In this document: piece by piece, positions 48,679 through 60,599 of the stretch
Numbering within the stretch: the first letter of the stretch is position 1
How the letters are laid out: the number at the start of each line of letters is the position of its first letter
DNA from: Chenopodium formosanum
Lineage: Eukaryota > Streptophyta > Magnoliopsida > Caryophyllales > Amaranthaceae
Reading direction: 5' to 3'
Length of the DNA stretch: 64,000 bases
Assembly (NCBI GenBank): GCA_024500155.1
Contig: CM044874.1
Coordinates: 83,392,295 to 83,456,294, forward strand
The notes under the pieces: model-generated
What the model was told of the DNA's origin: nothing
The model's database searches: none
The model's input: only the letters and a program-made list of their open reading frames with translations
Made by a program: the position numbers and the translations under genes

Positions 48679-50825
48679 TAATTTTTTCTAAGCATGAAAA
48701 AAAAGAGCTGATGGTACTTTCAATAGACACTACGACACCCTATAAGGTCATTTTGATGGTTGAAACTGTCCACTTTACTGTTAAAAGGACAATTTAGCTT
48801 CATACGAAGTTGCCTCCCTTTAATGACTCAAGGTCATTACGGGCCATTATGAGACTAACTAATAACCGTATAGGTTCTAAACTAACTTCTACAACCCCGA
48901 GGTCACCCAATGCATTCACTTTAATTTTGGTATTCCCAAAATCAGATATAAAGCGTGAATTATAGGCTTCAATTTTATACAATTTTAAACTTTTTCGAGC
49001 CCAAAAAAGATAGAGGTCGGGTTGCTACACATGTGATCGACGACACCCCAACAAGCAATTTGGGTGGTTGAAACCACCCATTTTGCCTTCAAACTATCAA
49101 TTTAGTTGTTTACAAGAATTACAACTTAAGCATCCCATACATGGTTCCAAACAATATTAAATTACACGGAAATGCATCCCATACCATCTCAGCATTTTTA
49201 AACTTCTAAAATTGGCTAAATTTCATGTATTATATTGTATTGGAAATTTTTAAATTTTTTCAAATCAGGAAAGAAAAGAGCTTATGGTGCTTTTCACATA
49301 AACCATGACACCCTAAAAGGCAATTTGGATGGTTGAAAGTCTGGAACCATCCACTATTGCATTAACAGGTCAATTTAGCATAATACAAAATTGCCTCCTT
49401 TCATTGACACAAGGTTGCCACGGGCCATTATGTAACTAACTAATAACCATATATAGTTCCAAACTAATTAATATAACCAAAAATGAAACCCCACACAATC
49501 ACATAAATTTTGGTAAATTTCCCCAAAATTAGTCTAAAAGTGTGAATTATAGCCTTCTGTTTTAAACAATTTTCAACTTTTTAAGGCCCGGAAAGGAAAG
49601 TGGTCGGGGTGCTAACAATGGGATCCATGATACCCGAGAGGCTATTTAAGTGGTTGAAACCGCCTACTTAGCCTTCAAACAGTTGATCCAATTGTCTTTA
49701 CAACTTACACTGTTTCACATTAACTTGAGACCACCACGGAACAATATAATGACCAATTAGAGGTCATACATGGTTCCAAATAAAATTATATCAAACAGAT
49801 ATGTATCCTATACCATTTCAACATTTTGAAAGATGTAGAAATTTCAAAAACTGGACAAATTTTGTGTATTATTCTGTATTGGAATTTTTTTTTAATTTTT
49901 TCAAATCAGGAAAGAAAAAAGCTTAAAATGCTTTCCACATACACCACGACACCTTAGAAGGTCATATAGATGGTTGAACTGTCCACTTATCCATTTAAAG
50001 GTCAATTTATCTTAATACAAAATTGCCTCCTTTCATTCACAAGAGGTTGTCATGGGCCATTATGTGACTACCTAATAACCATATATAGTTCAAAACCAAC
50101 TAATATAACCCCAATGGACACCCCCACACATTCCCTTAAATTTCGGTAAATTTCCCAAAAATTAGTCCAAAAGTGTGAAATATAGACTTGTCTTAAAACA
50201 TTTTAAACTTTATTCGGCCCGGAAAGGAAATAGGTCGGGGTGCTCCCAATAGGATCCATAATATCCCGAGAGGCTATTGAGGTAGTTGAAAACGCCCACT
50301 TTGCCTTCAAACTGTAAATTCAATTGTTTTTACCACTTACATTTTTTTCACATTAACTCAAGACCACCAAGGAATATATATAACCAATTACAGGTCATAA
50401 ATGATTCCAAACAAAATTATATTACACGGAAATGTATGCTATACATGTCAAGATGGAAAAATTTCTAAAATTGGCCAAATTTTGAGAATTCTTTGGTATT
50501 AGAAATTTTATAATTTTTTCAAATCAGGAAAGAAAAGATCTTATGGTTCTTTCCACATAAACCATGGCGCCCTACAAGGCCATTTGGATGGTTAAAACAA
50601 TCAACTTTTCCATTAGAAGGTCAATTTAGCTTAATACAAAATTGCTTCCTATCATTGACACAAGGTTGTCACGGGCCATTATGTGACTAACTAATAACCA
50701 TAAATAGTTCCAAACTAAATAATATAAGTTCATAACCCAAAGGGACACCCCACACATTCACTTAAATTTCGGTAACTTTCCCCAAAATTAGTCCAAAAGT
50801 GTGAATTATAGAGCCTTCTATTTGG

Positions 50826-51117
50826 TCAATATTGATTTTTGTTTATGATTCTTATGGCTGATTTTTTGTGAAATATATGATGTTTTATGTGTTAGAAATT
50901 ACAAAATGTTGATGGTCATGTTTGATTAATGAAAATTAAGTGAGACTTTAGGAACCAAAATCACTCAAACACATGTTTAGAAAAGAACCACAGACTGCAT
51001 AATTGCTTCTACCATAGCACAACATCAAAACAAGCATCACATCAAGAATGACAGTAAACCGGAGCTCAACTGCAGACCTTAAATTCAAAAGAAAGCCCAC
51101 AAGGCTCTGAAAAGCCA
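50826..51117. repeat. ~290-bp direct repeat, copy 1
   Basis: GGTCAATATTGATTTTTG to CACAAGGCTCTGAAAAGCC is repeated in the same orientation with few differences at 58807-59098. It lies between the end of array F and unassigned sequence. Confidence 0.9.
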
Positions 51118-51440
51118 GGTGCTATAGTCTAACTCACCTCCACCAAGGGACCACAACCTGTGTAGCACCTGCCAACACAACCAGTGCAGCAGAAAACAAC
51201 AACCCCATCTGCAGATTTAAACCCCCCCCCCCCCCCCAAACCTGCTCCTGGTCATTAGACCACAACCAAAACCACAGTTGAGTCCACTGAATTGACCAGC
51301 AGCCCCCTGCATACAGAAACCAACCCCCTTTGATCTGTTTGCCAGCCGTACACCTATGAAGGAGCAAGCAAGGTCCAAACAAAGTATGGACCCAACTCTC
51401 TACATTTCATGCTTCTTTTGAGCACCCAACTGAAATTGCC
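51118..51440 (-). other. Unassigned segment with a C15-17 run and an exon-like stretch
   Basis: The minus strand of 51134-51203 reads MGLLFSAALVVLAGATQVVV then PWWR. It lies between an acceptor-like CTGCAG and a donor-like GGAGGTGAGT, so it could be a hydrophobic exon fragment. I do not recognise it. A run of about 16 C lies at 51222-51237. Confidence 0.25.
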
Positions 51441-51590
51441 AATTTCACGAAACATTACGGGATGCATCCGGGGGACATATAATATTATTTCGACCCATAA
51501 ATGACCATTATTCAACTACGTACAAGCCCCGTGAAAGCTTATAGCCAATACAGGAGTGTACGAAAACGTGTAAATTGATCGTTTTAAGAC
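51441..51590 (-). repeat. Partial block U1, inverted (third copy)
   Basis: Matches the reverse complement of about 38575-38720 (TTTCACGAAACATTACGGGA, CAAGCCCCGTGAAAGCTTAT) and passes into array E through the same junction that joins array C to U1. Confidence 0.85.
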
Positions 51591-52393
51591 AAATTGGATG
51601 GTTCCACCCACCCAATTGGACTTTCGGAGGGTATTAGGGACCATTATAAAAATCTAAAAATGTCAAAAATTTCCAAAATTGAAAGCTATTATCCACACTT
51701 TTTAAGGAATTTTTGAGGTTACGGGGCCCGGTGTTAAAAAGTGTAGAGACCCTAGGGGATACATCTTAGGGTCATATAATGCCGTTTGGAACCATATATA
51801 ACCATTAAATGATGTCATAAATGTCCGTTGTAGGCTTGAGTTCACAAAATCGGTTAAAGTTGCGAATTAATAAATTGACCGTTTTAAGGCAAATTGGATG
51901 AATCCACCCACTCAATTGGACTCCCGGAGGATATTAGGAACCATGGTAAACAACTCGGCAACTTTTATTTCCGGATAAAAAAAGGACAAAAAATTCCAAA
52001 ATTGAAGGCTATTATCCACGCTTTTTGAGGAATTGAGGTTACGGGGCCCGGTGGCGAAAAGTATTACGACCCTAGGCAATACATCTTAGGATTATATAAT
52101 GCCGTTTGGAACCATATATGACCATTAGATAATGTCATAAATGTCCGTGGTAGGCTTGAGTTCACAAAATCGGTGCAAGTCTCGAATTGGTAAATTGATC
52201 GTTTTAAGGCAAATTGGATGGTTCCACCCACTCAAATGGACTCATGGAGAATATAAGAGACCATGGTAAACATCTCGGCAATTTTAATTTTTGGGCGAAA
52301 AAAGGTCAAAAAATTCCAAAATTGAAGGCTATTACCCATGATTTTTCCGGAATTTTTTAGAATACTGGGCCCGGTGGCGAAAAAGTGTTGAGA

Positions 52394-52401
52394 CCCTAGG
52401 G
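52394..52401. other. 8-bp target duplication CCCTAGGG (left)
   Basis: CCCTAGGG before TAGGGGTGAAC is repeated at 53184-53191 after the element end. The site is a conserved palindrome of the subfamily C monomer. Confidence 0.88.
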
Positions 52402-53183
52402 TAGGGGTGAACATGGTTTGTTTTGGTGCGGTTTGAGTATAAACCAAACCAAACCGCAAAATACGGTTTGGTCAATTTTCCAAACCAAACCAGACCATAT
52501 TAATATTGAAACCAAACCAAACCAAACCATAATAATGCGGTTTGGTGCGGTTCGGTTTGCGGTTTATGATGAGACGACATTTTTTCCTAAAAATTGTCAA
52601 ATATAAATAAATTTATAATAAAGTTCAAATAATTAGCCCAAACGGATTAAATTATACTACAAAGTTTTAATAAAAATAACAACCAACTAATCAAGTGCTA
52701 ACACAATAACACATAATAAAAATAATACATAACAAATTAACAGTGGAAAAAAACATAATACATTTCCAAAAAAAAAAATTTCATACTACATTATAGTTTT
52801 TAATAATTGGCAGCAACTTGACAACATCAGGGGCTACATTATGCGATATCAATGATTGTCGGAGCTAAACTGATCTTGGAGTATAGTAGTATACAGAATT
52901 ACTGACCGTCTTCTAATGATTTCATGTTTTTTATTATTTTTTTTCTTTTTTTAAAATATATAATAACTATTTTAATTTTTATAAATATTATATAAATATT
53001 AAAATGCGGTTTACTGGTTTACGGTTTGGTTTGGTTTATAATTTTTGAAAAACCAAACCAAACCAAACCGCAAACTGCAAAACGTATTTCCCAAAAAATC
53101 GAAACCAAACCGTATTTTTCCAGACCGTAAACCAAACCAAGTCTGATTTGATTACGGTCCAGACCAAACTCTGTAAAGCCCTA
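52402..53183. mobile_element. hAT-type MITE, 782 bp, in satellite array E
   Basis: The ends TAGGGGTGAAC and, reverse-complemented, TAGGGCTTTAC form short terminal inverted repeats. AACCAAACCAAACCGC motifs occur inside both ends in opposite orientations, flanking an AT-rich core. It has no coding capacity. Target duplication is CCCTAGGG. Removing the element and one duplication restores a normal satellite monomer (GAGACCCTAGGGGATA). Confidence 0.88.
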
Positions 53184-56100
53184 CCCTAGGGGATATATCT
53201 TAAGGTCATATAATGTCGTTTGGAACCATATATGACCATTAAATAATGTCATAAATGTCTGTAGTAGGCTTGAGTTCATAAAATCGGTGCAAGTTGCGGT
53301 TTGGTAAATTGATCGTTTTAATGCAAATTGGATTCCACCCACCTAATTGGACTCCCGGAGGGTATTAGGGACCATGGTAAACATCTCAACAATTTTTATT
53401 ACCATACGAAAAAAAAACAAAAAATTCCAAAATTGAAGGCTATTATCCACGCTTTTTGAGGAATTTTTTAGGTTAAGGGGCCCAGTGGCGAAAAGTGTTA
53501 AGTCCCTAGGGGATACATCTTAGGGTCATATAATGCCGTTTAGAACCATATATGACCATTAAATGATGTCTTAAATATCCGTGGTAGGCTTAAGTTCAAA
53601 AATCGGTGAGAGTTGTGAATTGGTAAATTGACAGTTTTAAGGCAAATTAAATGGTTCCACCCACTCAATTGGATTCCCGGAGGATATAGGGACCAAGTAA
53701 ACATCTCGGCAATTTTTATTTCCGGGCGAAAAAAGGTCAAAAAATTCCAAAATTGAAGGCTATTATCCACGCTTTTAAAGTAATTTTTGAGATTATTGGG
53801 GCCGGTGGCAGAAAGTGTTAAGAACCAAGGGTATACATCTTAGGGTCATATAATGCCGTTTGGAACCATATATGACCATTAAATGATGTCATAAATGTTC
53901 GTGGTAGGCTTGAGTTCACAAAATCGGTGCAAGTTGCAAATTGGTAAATTGACCGTTTTAAGGGAAATTGGATGGTTCCACCCACCTAATTGGACTCCCG
54001 GAGGGTATTATGGACCATGGTAAACATCTCGGCAATTTTTATTTCCACGCAAAAAAAAGGTCAAAAAATTCCAAAATTGAAGGTTATTATCCACGCTTTT
54101 TGAGGAATTTTTGAGGTTACGGGGCCAAGTGGCGAAAAGTGTGGAGACTCTAGGGAATACATCTTAGGGTCATATAATGTCGTTTGGAACCATATAAGAC
54201 CATTAAATGATGTTATAAATGTCCATAGTAGGCTTGAGTTCACAAAATCGGTGTAAGTTGCGAATTGGTAAATTGACTGATTTAAGGCAAATTGGATGGT
54301 TCCATCCACCTGATTGGACTCCTGGAGCGTATTAGGGATCATGGTAAACATCTCAGCAATTTTTGATTCAAGGCGAAAAAAGTCAAAAAATTCAAAAATT
54401 GAAGGCTATTATCCACATTTTTTGTGGAATTTTTGACGTTACAGGCTCGGTGGCGAAATGTTTTGAGACCATATGGGATACATCAGTGGGTCATGTAATG
54501 CCGTTTGGAACCATATATGACCCCATTAATTGATGTCATAAATGTCTGTGGTAGGCTTGAGTTCACAAAATCGGTGCAAGTTGCGAATTGGTAAATTGAT
54601 CGTTTTAAGGCAAATTGGATTGTTCCACCCACCAATTGGACTCCCGTACGGTATTAGGGACTATGTTAAACATCTCGGCAATTTTTATTTCCGGGAGAAA
54701 AAAAGTCAAAAAATTTCAAAATTAAAGGCTATCTTCCCTTTTTGAGGAATTTTTTAGCATACGGGACCCGGTGGCGAAGAGTGTTGAGACCCCAAGGGAT
54801 ACATTTTGGAGTCATATAATGTTGTTTGGAACCTTATATGACCATTAAATGATCTCATCAATGTCCGTGGTAGGCTTGAGTTCAAAAAATCAGTGCAAGT
54901 TGCGAATTGGTAAATTGGTCGTTTTAAGGCAAATTGGATGATTCCACCCACCCAATTGGACTTCTCGAGGGTATTAGGGATCATGGTAAACATCTCGGCA
55001 ATTTATATTTCCGAAAGAAAAAAGTCAAAAAAATTCTAAAATTGAAGGCTATTATCCATGCTTTTTGAGGAATTTTTTGAAGTTACGGTGCCCGGTGGCA
55101 AAAAGTGTGGAGTCCCTAGGAGATACATCTTAGGGTCATATAATGCTGTTTAGAACCATATATGACCATTACATGATGTCATAAATGTCCGTGGTAGGTT
55201 TGAGTTCACAAAATCGGTGCAAGTTACGAATTGGTAAATTGACCGTTTTAAGTCAAATTGGATGGTTCCACCCACCCAATTGGACTCTAAGTAGATAATA
55301 GGGACCATGGTAAACATATCAGGACTTTTTATTTCCGAGCAAAAAAAGTTAAAAAATTCCAAAATTGAAGGCTATATTATCCAAGCTTTTTGATGAATTT
55401 TTGAGGTTACGGGGCCCATTGGCGAAAAGTGTTGAGACCCTATCAGATACATCTTAGAGTTATATAATGCCGTCTGGAACCAGATATGACCATTAAATGA
55501 TTTCATAAATGTCCGTGGCAGGTTTGAACACAAATTCGATGTAGGTTGCGAATTGGTAAATTGACCGTTTTAAGGCAAATTGGATGGTTCCACCCACCCA
55601 ATTGGACTCTCGATGGGTATTAGAGACCATGGTAAACATCTTGGCAATTTTTATTCCAGGAGAAAAAAAGTCAAAAAATTTTAAAATTGAAGACTATTAT
55701 CCACGTCTTTTGAGAAATTTTTAAGGTTACCGGGGCCGGTGGAGAAAAGTATTAAGACCCTCGGCGATACATCTTGGGATCATATAATGCAGTTTGGAAC
55801 CATATATGACCATTATATAATGTCATAAATGTCCGTGGTAGGCTTGAGTTAAATAATAGGTGAGAGTTGCAAATTGGTAAAGTAGTCGTTTTAAGGCAAA
55901 TTGGATGGTTCCTCCCACTTAATTGGACTCCCGGAGGATATTAAACATCTCGGCAATTTTTATTTCCGGGCGAAAAAAGGTCAAAAAATTCCAAAAGTGA
56001 AGGCAATTATCCACGCTTTATGAGGAATTTTTGAGGTTATTGAGGCCGGTGGCGAAAACTGTTGAAACTCTAGGGAATACATCTTAGGGTCATATAATGT

Positions 56101-57294
56101 CGTTTGGAACCATAAATAACCATTCAATGATGTCATAAATGTCCATAGTAGGCTTGAGTTCACAAAATCGGTGCAAGTTGTAATTTGGTAAATTGACCAT
56201 TTTAAGGCAAATTAGATGGTTCCACCCACCTAATTGGATTCCCGGAGGGTATTAGGGACCATGGTAAACATCTCAGCAATTTTTGATTCTAGACGAAAAA
56301 AGTAAAAAAATTCCAAAATTGAAGGCTATTATCCACGCTTTTAAATGAATTTTTGACGTTACGGAGCCCGGTGTTAAAAAGTGTTGAGACTCTAGGGGAT
56401 ACATCTTAGGGTCATATAATGCTGTTTGGAACCATATATAACCATTAAATGATGTCATAAATGTCCGTTGTAGGCTTGATTTCACAAAATCAGTGCAAGT
56501 TGCAAATTAATAAATTGACCGTTTTAAGGCAAATTGGATGGTTTCACCCACTCAATTGGACTCCCGGAGGGTATTAGGAACCATGGTAAACAACTTAACA
56601 ATATTTATTTCCGGGCAAAAAAAGGTCAAAAAATTCCAAAATTAAAGGCTATTATCCACGCTTTTTCAGGAAATTTTGAGGTTACGGGGGGCCTGGTGAC
56701 GAAAAGTATTAAGACCCTAGGCGATACATAATAGGATCATATAATGCCGTTTGGAACCATATTTGACCATTATATACTGTCATAAATGTCTGTGGTAGGC
56801 ATGAGTTCACAAAATCGATGCAAGATGCGAATTGGTAAATTGACTATTTTAAGGCAAATTGGATGGTTCCACCCACCTAATTGGACTCCCGGAGGGTATT
56901 AGAGACCATGGTTAACATCTCAGCAATTTTTAATTACGGGCGAAAAAAGTCAAAAAATTCCAAAATTGAAAGCTATATTATCCACGTTTTTTTGTGGATT
57001 TTTTGACGTTACGGGCTCGGTGGCGAAATGTTTTGAGACCCTAGGGAATACATCATTGGGTCATTTAATGCCGTTTGTAACCATATATGACCATTAATTG
57101 GTGTCATAATTGTCCGTGGTAGGCTTCATTTCACAAAATCAGTGCAATTTGCGAATTGGTAAATTAACCGTTTTAAGGCAAATTGGATGGTTCCGCTTAT
57201 CTAATTGGACTCCTAGTGGGTATTAGGGACCATGGTAAACATCTCGGAAATTTTAATTTCCGGGCATAAAAAGGTCAAAAAATTCCAAAATTGA

Positions 57295-57480
57295 AGGCTA
57301 TATAATGTTGTTTGGAACCATATATGATCATTATATGTTGTCATAAATGTTTGTTGTAGGCTTGAATTAATGAAATCAGTGTAGGTTGTAAAACGGTAAA
57401 TTAGTCGTTTAAAGGCAAATTGGATAGTTCCACCCACCCAATTGGACTCCCGGAGGGTATTAGGGACCATGTTAAACATC
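57295..57480 (-). repeat. Subfamily A monomer segment inside a subfamily C array
   Basis: ATATGATCATTATATGTTGT, TTGAATTAATGAAATCAG and GGTAAATTAGTCGTTTAAAG are subfamily A diagnostic bases, whereas the monomers on both sides carry the C versions. The joined monomer also lacks the AAAGCGTGGATAA-to-CCCTAGGG part. It is therefore a recombinant, shortened unit. Confidence 0.8.
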
Positions 57481-58785
57481 TCGGCAATTTTTATTTCCGG
57501 GTGAAAAAAAAATCAAAAAATTTCAAAATTGAAGGCTATCTACCCCTTTTGAGGAATTTTTAAGGTTACGGGGCCTTGTGGTGAAGAGTGTTGAGACCCC
57601 AAGGGATACATTTTAGGGTCATATAATGCCGTTTGGAACCATATATAACCATTAAATGATCACATAAATGTCCGTGGTAGGTTTGAGTTTACAAAATCAG
57701 TGCAAGTTGCGAATTGGTAAATTGACCGTTTCAAGGCAAATTGGATGATTCCACCCACCCAATTGGACTCCCTGAGGGTATTAGGGATCATGGTAAACAT
57801 CTCGGCAATTTTTATTTCCGAAAGAAAAAAGTCAAAAAAATTTCCAAAATTGAAGGCTATTATCCATGCTTTTTTAGGAATTTTTGAAGTTACGGCGCCT
57901 TGAGACCCTAGGGGATACATTTTAGGGTCATATAATGCCGTTTGGAATCATATATGACCATTAAATGATGTCATAAATGTCCGTGGTAAGCTTAAGTTCA
58001 CAAAATCACTACAAGTTGCGAATTGGTAAATTGACCGTTTTAAGGCAAATTAGATGGTTCCACCCACCCAATTGGACTCCATCCACCCAAATTAGATAAT
58101 AGGGACCATGGTAAACATATCGGGACTTTTTATTTCCGGGCGAAAAAAGTCAAAAATTTCCAAAATTGAAGGCTATTATCCAAGCTTTTTGAGGAATTTT
58201 TGAGGTCACGGAACCCGGTGGCGAAAAGTGTTGAGACCCTAGCCGATATATCTTAGGGTCATATAATGTTGGTTGGAACCAGATATGACCATTAAATGAT
58301 GTCATAAATGTCCCTGGTAGGCTTGAGCACACAAATTCGGTAAAGGTTGCGAATTGGTAAATTGACCGTTTTAAGGCAAATTAGATGGTTCCACCCACCC
58401 AATTGGACTTCTGATGGGTATTAGGGACCATGGTAAACATATTGACAATTTTTATTCCGGGCGAAAAAAAGTTAAAAAATTTTAAAATTGAAGGCTATTA
58501 TCCACGCTTTTTGTGGAATTTTTGAGGTTACGGGGCCCGGTGGCGAAAAGTGTTGAGACCCTAGGGTATACATCTTAGGGTCATATAATGTCGTTTAAAA
58601 CCATATATGACCATTATATGATGTTTTTAATGTCCATGGTAGGCTTGAGTTCACAAAATCGGTGCAAGTTGCGAATTGCTAAATTGATCGTTTTAAGGCC
58701 AATTGGGTGGTTCCACCCAACTAATTGGACTCCCGGAGGGTATTAGGAGTACTATGATTTTTATTTAGATTATAGGTTAGAAATC

Positions 58786-60165
58786 ATCATTAGGGTCCTC
58801 GTTAGGGTCAATATTGATTTTTGTTTATGATTCTTATGACTGATTTTTTTGTGAAATTTATGATGTTTTATGTGTTAGAAATTACAAAATGTTGATGGTC
58901 ATGTTTAATTAATGAAAACTAAGTGAGACTTCAGGAACCAAAATCACTCAAACACATGTTTAGAAAAGAACCTAAGGCTGCATAATTGCTTCCAACATAG
59001 TACAACATCAAAACAAGCATCACATCAAGCATGACAATAAACCGGAGCTCAACTGCAGACCTTAAATTCAAAAGAAAGCCCACAAGGCTCTGAAAAGCCG
59101 AACCTTTCAAAAACCCATAACTAATTGAACTTGGATCAACAGCTACTATAGTCTAACTTTTTATTTTTTTTTAGAAAATACAGGATGTTAATTGGAGTGT
59201 TTAATAATGTAATGATAAAGTTTCATAATCAATGGTGCCTAAGTAAAATTGTTTTTGCATGTGTGTTTGTATATGTCATTAACAATTAATAGTTTTCTAT
59301 TCATAAAGAAGTTTATTAGGCCGAAGCAGCTTGCCATTATAGTGCTTCAAAATGAATCAGACCCATTTAGTGTTTATTAATGCTATAGCTATGATGTCTC
59401 AAATTCCCAAAATATAAGATAATGTATTATGCACATTATATATTGTGGCATTTACATTTTACTACTTGACTGCAGTACGAGGGTTAGACATGTGAGACAC
59501 CCATAATGGGGGTGAAGACTTTGGCGAGCGGGTGGTGACAATCATATTATACTGTGTCGGACAGGCTAGCGGGACAAGTTCAGGACCCCGTGAACGGCTG
59601 CCAAAGCCAACAACAAGGGACTGAGGGTTAGACATGTAAGAGACCCTCTCGTGACCGAGGCACAAGGGATCCTCGAGCACCTATCCTCGACATTTGCCCA
59701 ATCCGAGTCTCCGTCATTCAACGAGTACCCGCACACCCGAAAGGATTCATCGACCAAAATGACCTAATTAAGGGTTCAGCAAGTCCTGTTGTCTAACGTT
59801 AGCCCTCAAACGCCCTTACGGGGACATCGGGCTCGCTCAAACCCCCCTCCCCACTCCCCCGAGAGGCCCAACGAGCATCATCGTGCCACGAGTTGTGTCC
59901 GTCCTCGTCATCCGACGCACGGCGTACAATGGAAGATATTAAAGAGCTGAGGAAGAAAAAAAAATTATCAATTGGGTCACAGTTGGCTATTCCACTTAAT
60001 ATTTTCCCATCAGTAAGGAATCACCTTGTTAAAGACAAGGAAATAACCCGGGTTATTACCTTTTATAGTCAGTCAGGAATTTGCAGACACGGGTTATTAC
60101 CTTTTATAGTCAGTAGTCAGTTAGGAATTTGCAGACACATTGGAGGAAAATTGAGTTTGATCTTA
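58786..60165. mobile_element. 1.4-kb insertion in the right-arm U2 block, identity unknown
   Basis: U2 reads continuously at 42190-42260 but is split here between GGTTAGAAATCAT and AGCTGGGATCACC. The inserted DNA starts with the second copy of the ~290-bp direct repeat (58807-59098). It continues through AT-rich DNA, a GC-richer part at 59460-59930 with two ACATGT[A/G]AGA motifs after GAGGGTTAG, and an imperfect ~45-bp tandem duplication at 60051-60139. No terminal repeats or clear target duplication were found, so calling it mobile is inference. Confidence 0.4.
58807..59098. repeat. ~290-bp direct repeat, copy 2
   Basis: Near-identical to 50826-51117. After it, an extra ~45 bp (AACCTTTCAAAAACCC and following) precedes a GCTATAGTCTAAC that in copy 1 follows almost at once, showing an indel between copies. 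Confidence 0.9.
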
Positions 60166-60515
60166 TAGCTGGGATCACCATTTAAAGTGAAAAATTCAGG
60201 AAGGTTTCGAGGAAGAGTACCTAAGCTGAATTTCCAAACTCTGCCAGATTGTCTCCCCAGTAGCATTTGAAAGAAGAATAAGATTCTCAATATCTAAAAG
60301 CTGAACTACTATGCACATCAACGTGCATTGATGGCAACAATGAGTTTGAAGGATGTTCCAAACTATGCTAAATTGTCTCCCCAATAGCATTTGAAAGCAC
60401 AATATCTAAAAGCTGTGTGAAGGATGTTCCAAACACTGCTAGATTGTCTCCCCAATAGCATTTGAAAGCAGAATATCTAAAAGCTGAGCTACTGAATTAT
60501 TTGCCTGATCATTAG
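60166..60515 (-). repeat. Block U2, inverted copy
   Basis: Reverse complement of 41880-42200, with TTGTCTCCCCAATAGCATTT repeated three times (one diverged) and GGGATCACCATTTAAAGTG at the edge. The remaining end of U2 is at 58740-58785. Confidence 0.85.
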
Positions 60516-60599
60516 ATATATTTGATGACCAAAGATATTGTATTGTTCATGTAGGGAATGAAGATTACTATCCTCAGAAACTTTGAGCACCCCAAAAGA
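60516..60599. other. Linker between U2 copy and minisatellite
   Basis: About 85 bp of unique sequence absent from the left arm, where U2 abuts the minisatellite directly. Confidence 0.5.

Larger units (their letters stand above)
45520..50825 (+). repeat. Satellite array F (first), dimeric ~620-bp higher-order unit
   Basis: The first ~320 bp are a degenerate, apparently inverted monomer. From about 45840 two related ~310-bp half-units alternate. One has GAGGTCGGGGTGCTCC, AACCGCCCACTTTGCC and CATACATGGTTCCAAACA; the other has AAATCAGGAAAGAAAAGA, GGCCATTTGGATGGTT and ACGGGCCATTATGTGAC. Same-type landmarks at 49013, 49601 and 50231 give roughly 590-630 bp. It shares CATATATGGTTCCAAAC, AAAGCGTGAATTATAGCCTT and the general layout with arrays A and C, so it is a third subfamily. 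Confidence 0.88.
51591..58740 (-). repeat. Satellite array E, subfamily C, inverted, ~20 monomers
   Basis: Reverse-complement landmarks (TTAAGGCAAATTGGATGGTT, ACCATGGTAAACATCTCGGC, AACCATATATGACCATTAAA) recur every ~320 bp. It is interrupted at 52402-53183 by a MITE. A chimeric monomer with subfamily A sequence lies at about 57295-57480. It ends at TATTAGGAGTACTATGAT, the mirror of the U2/array D junction at 42270. Confidence 0.95.
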
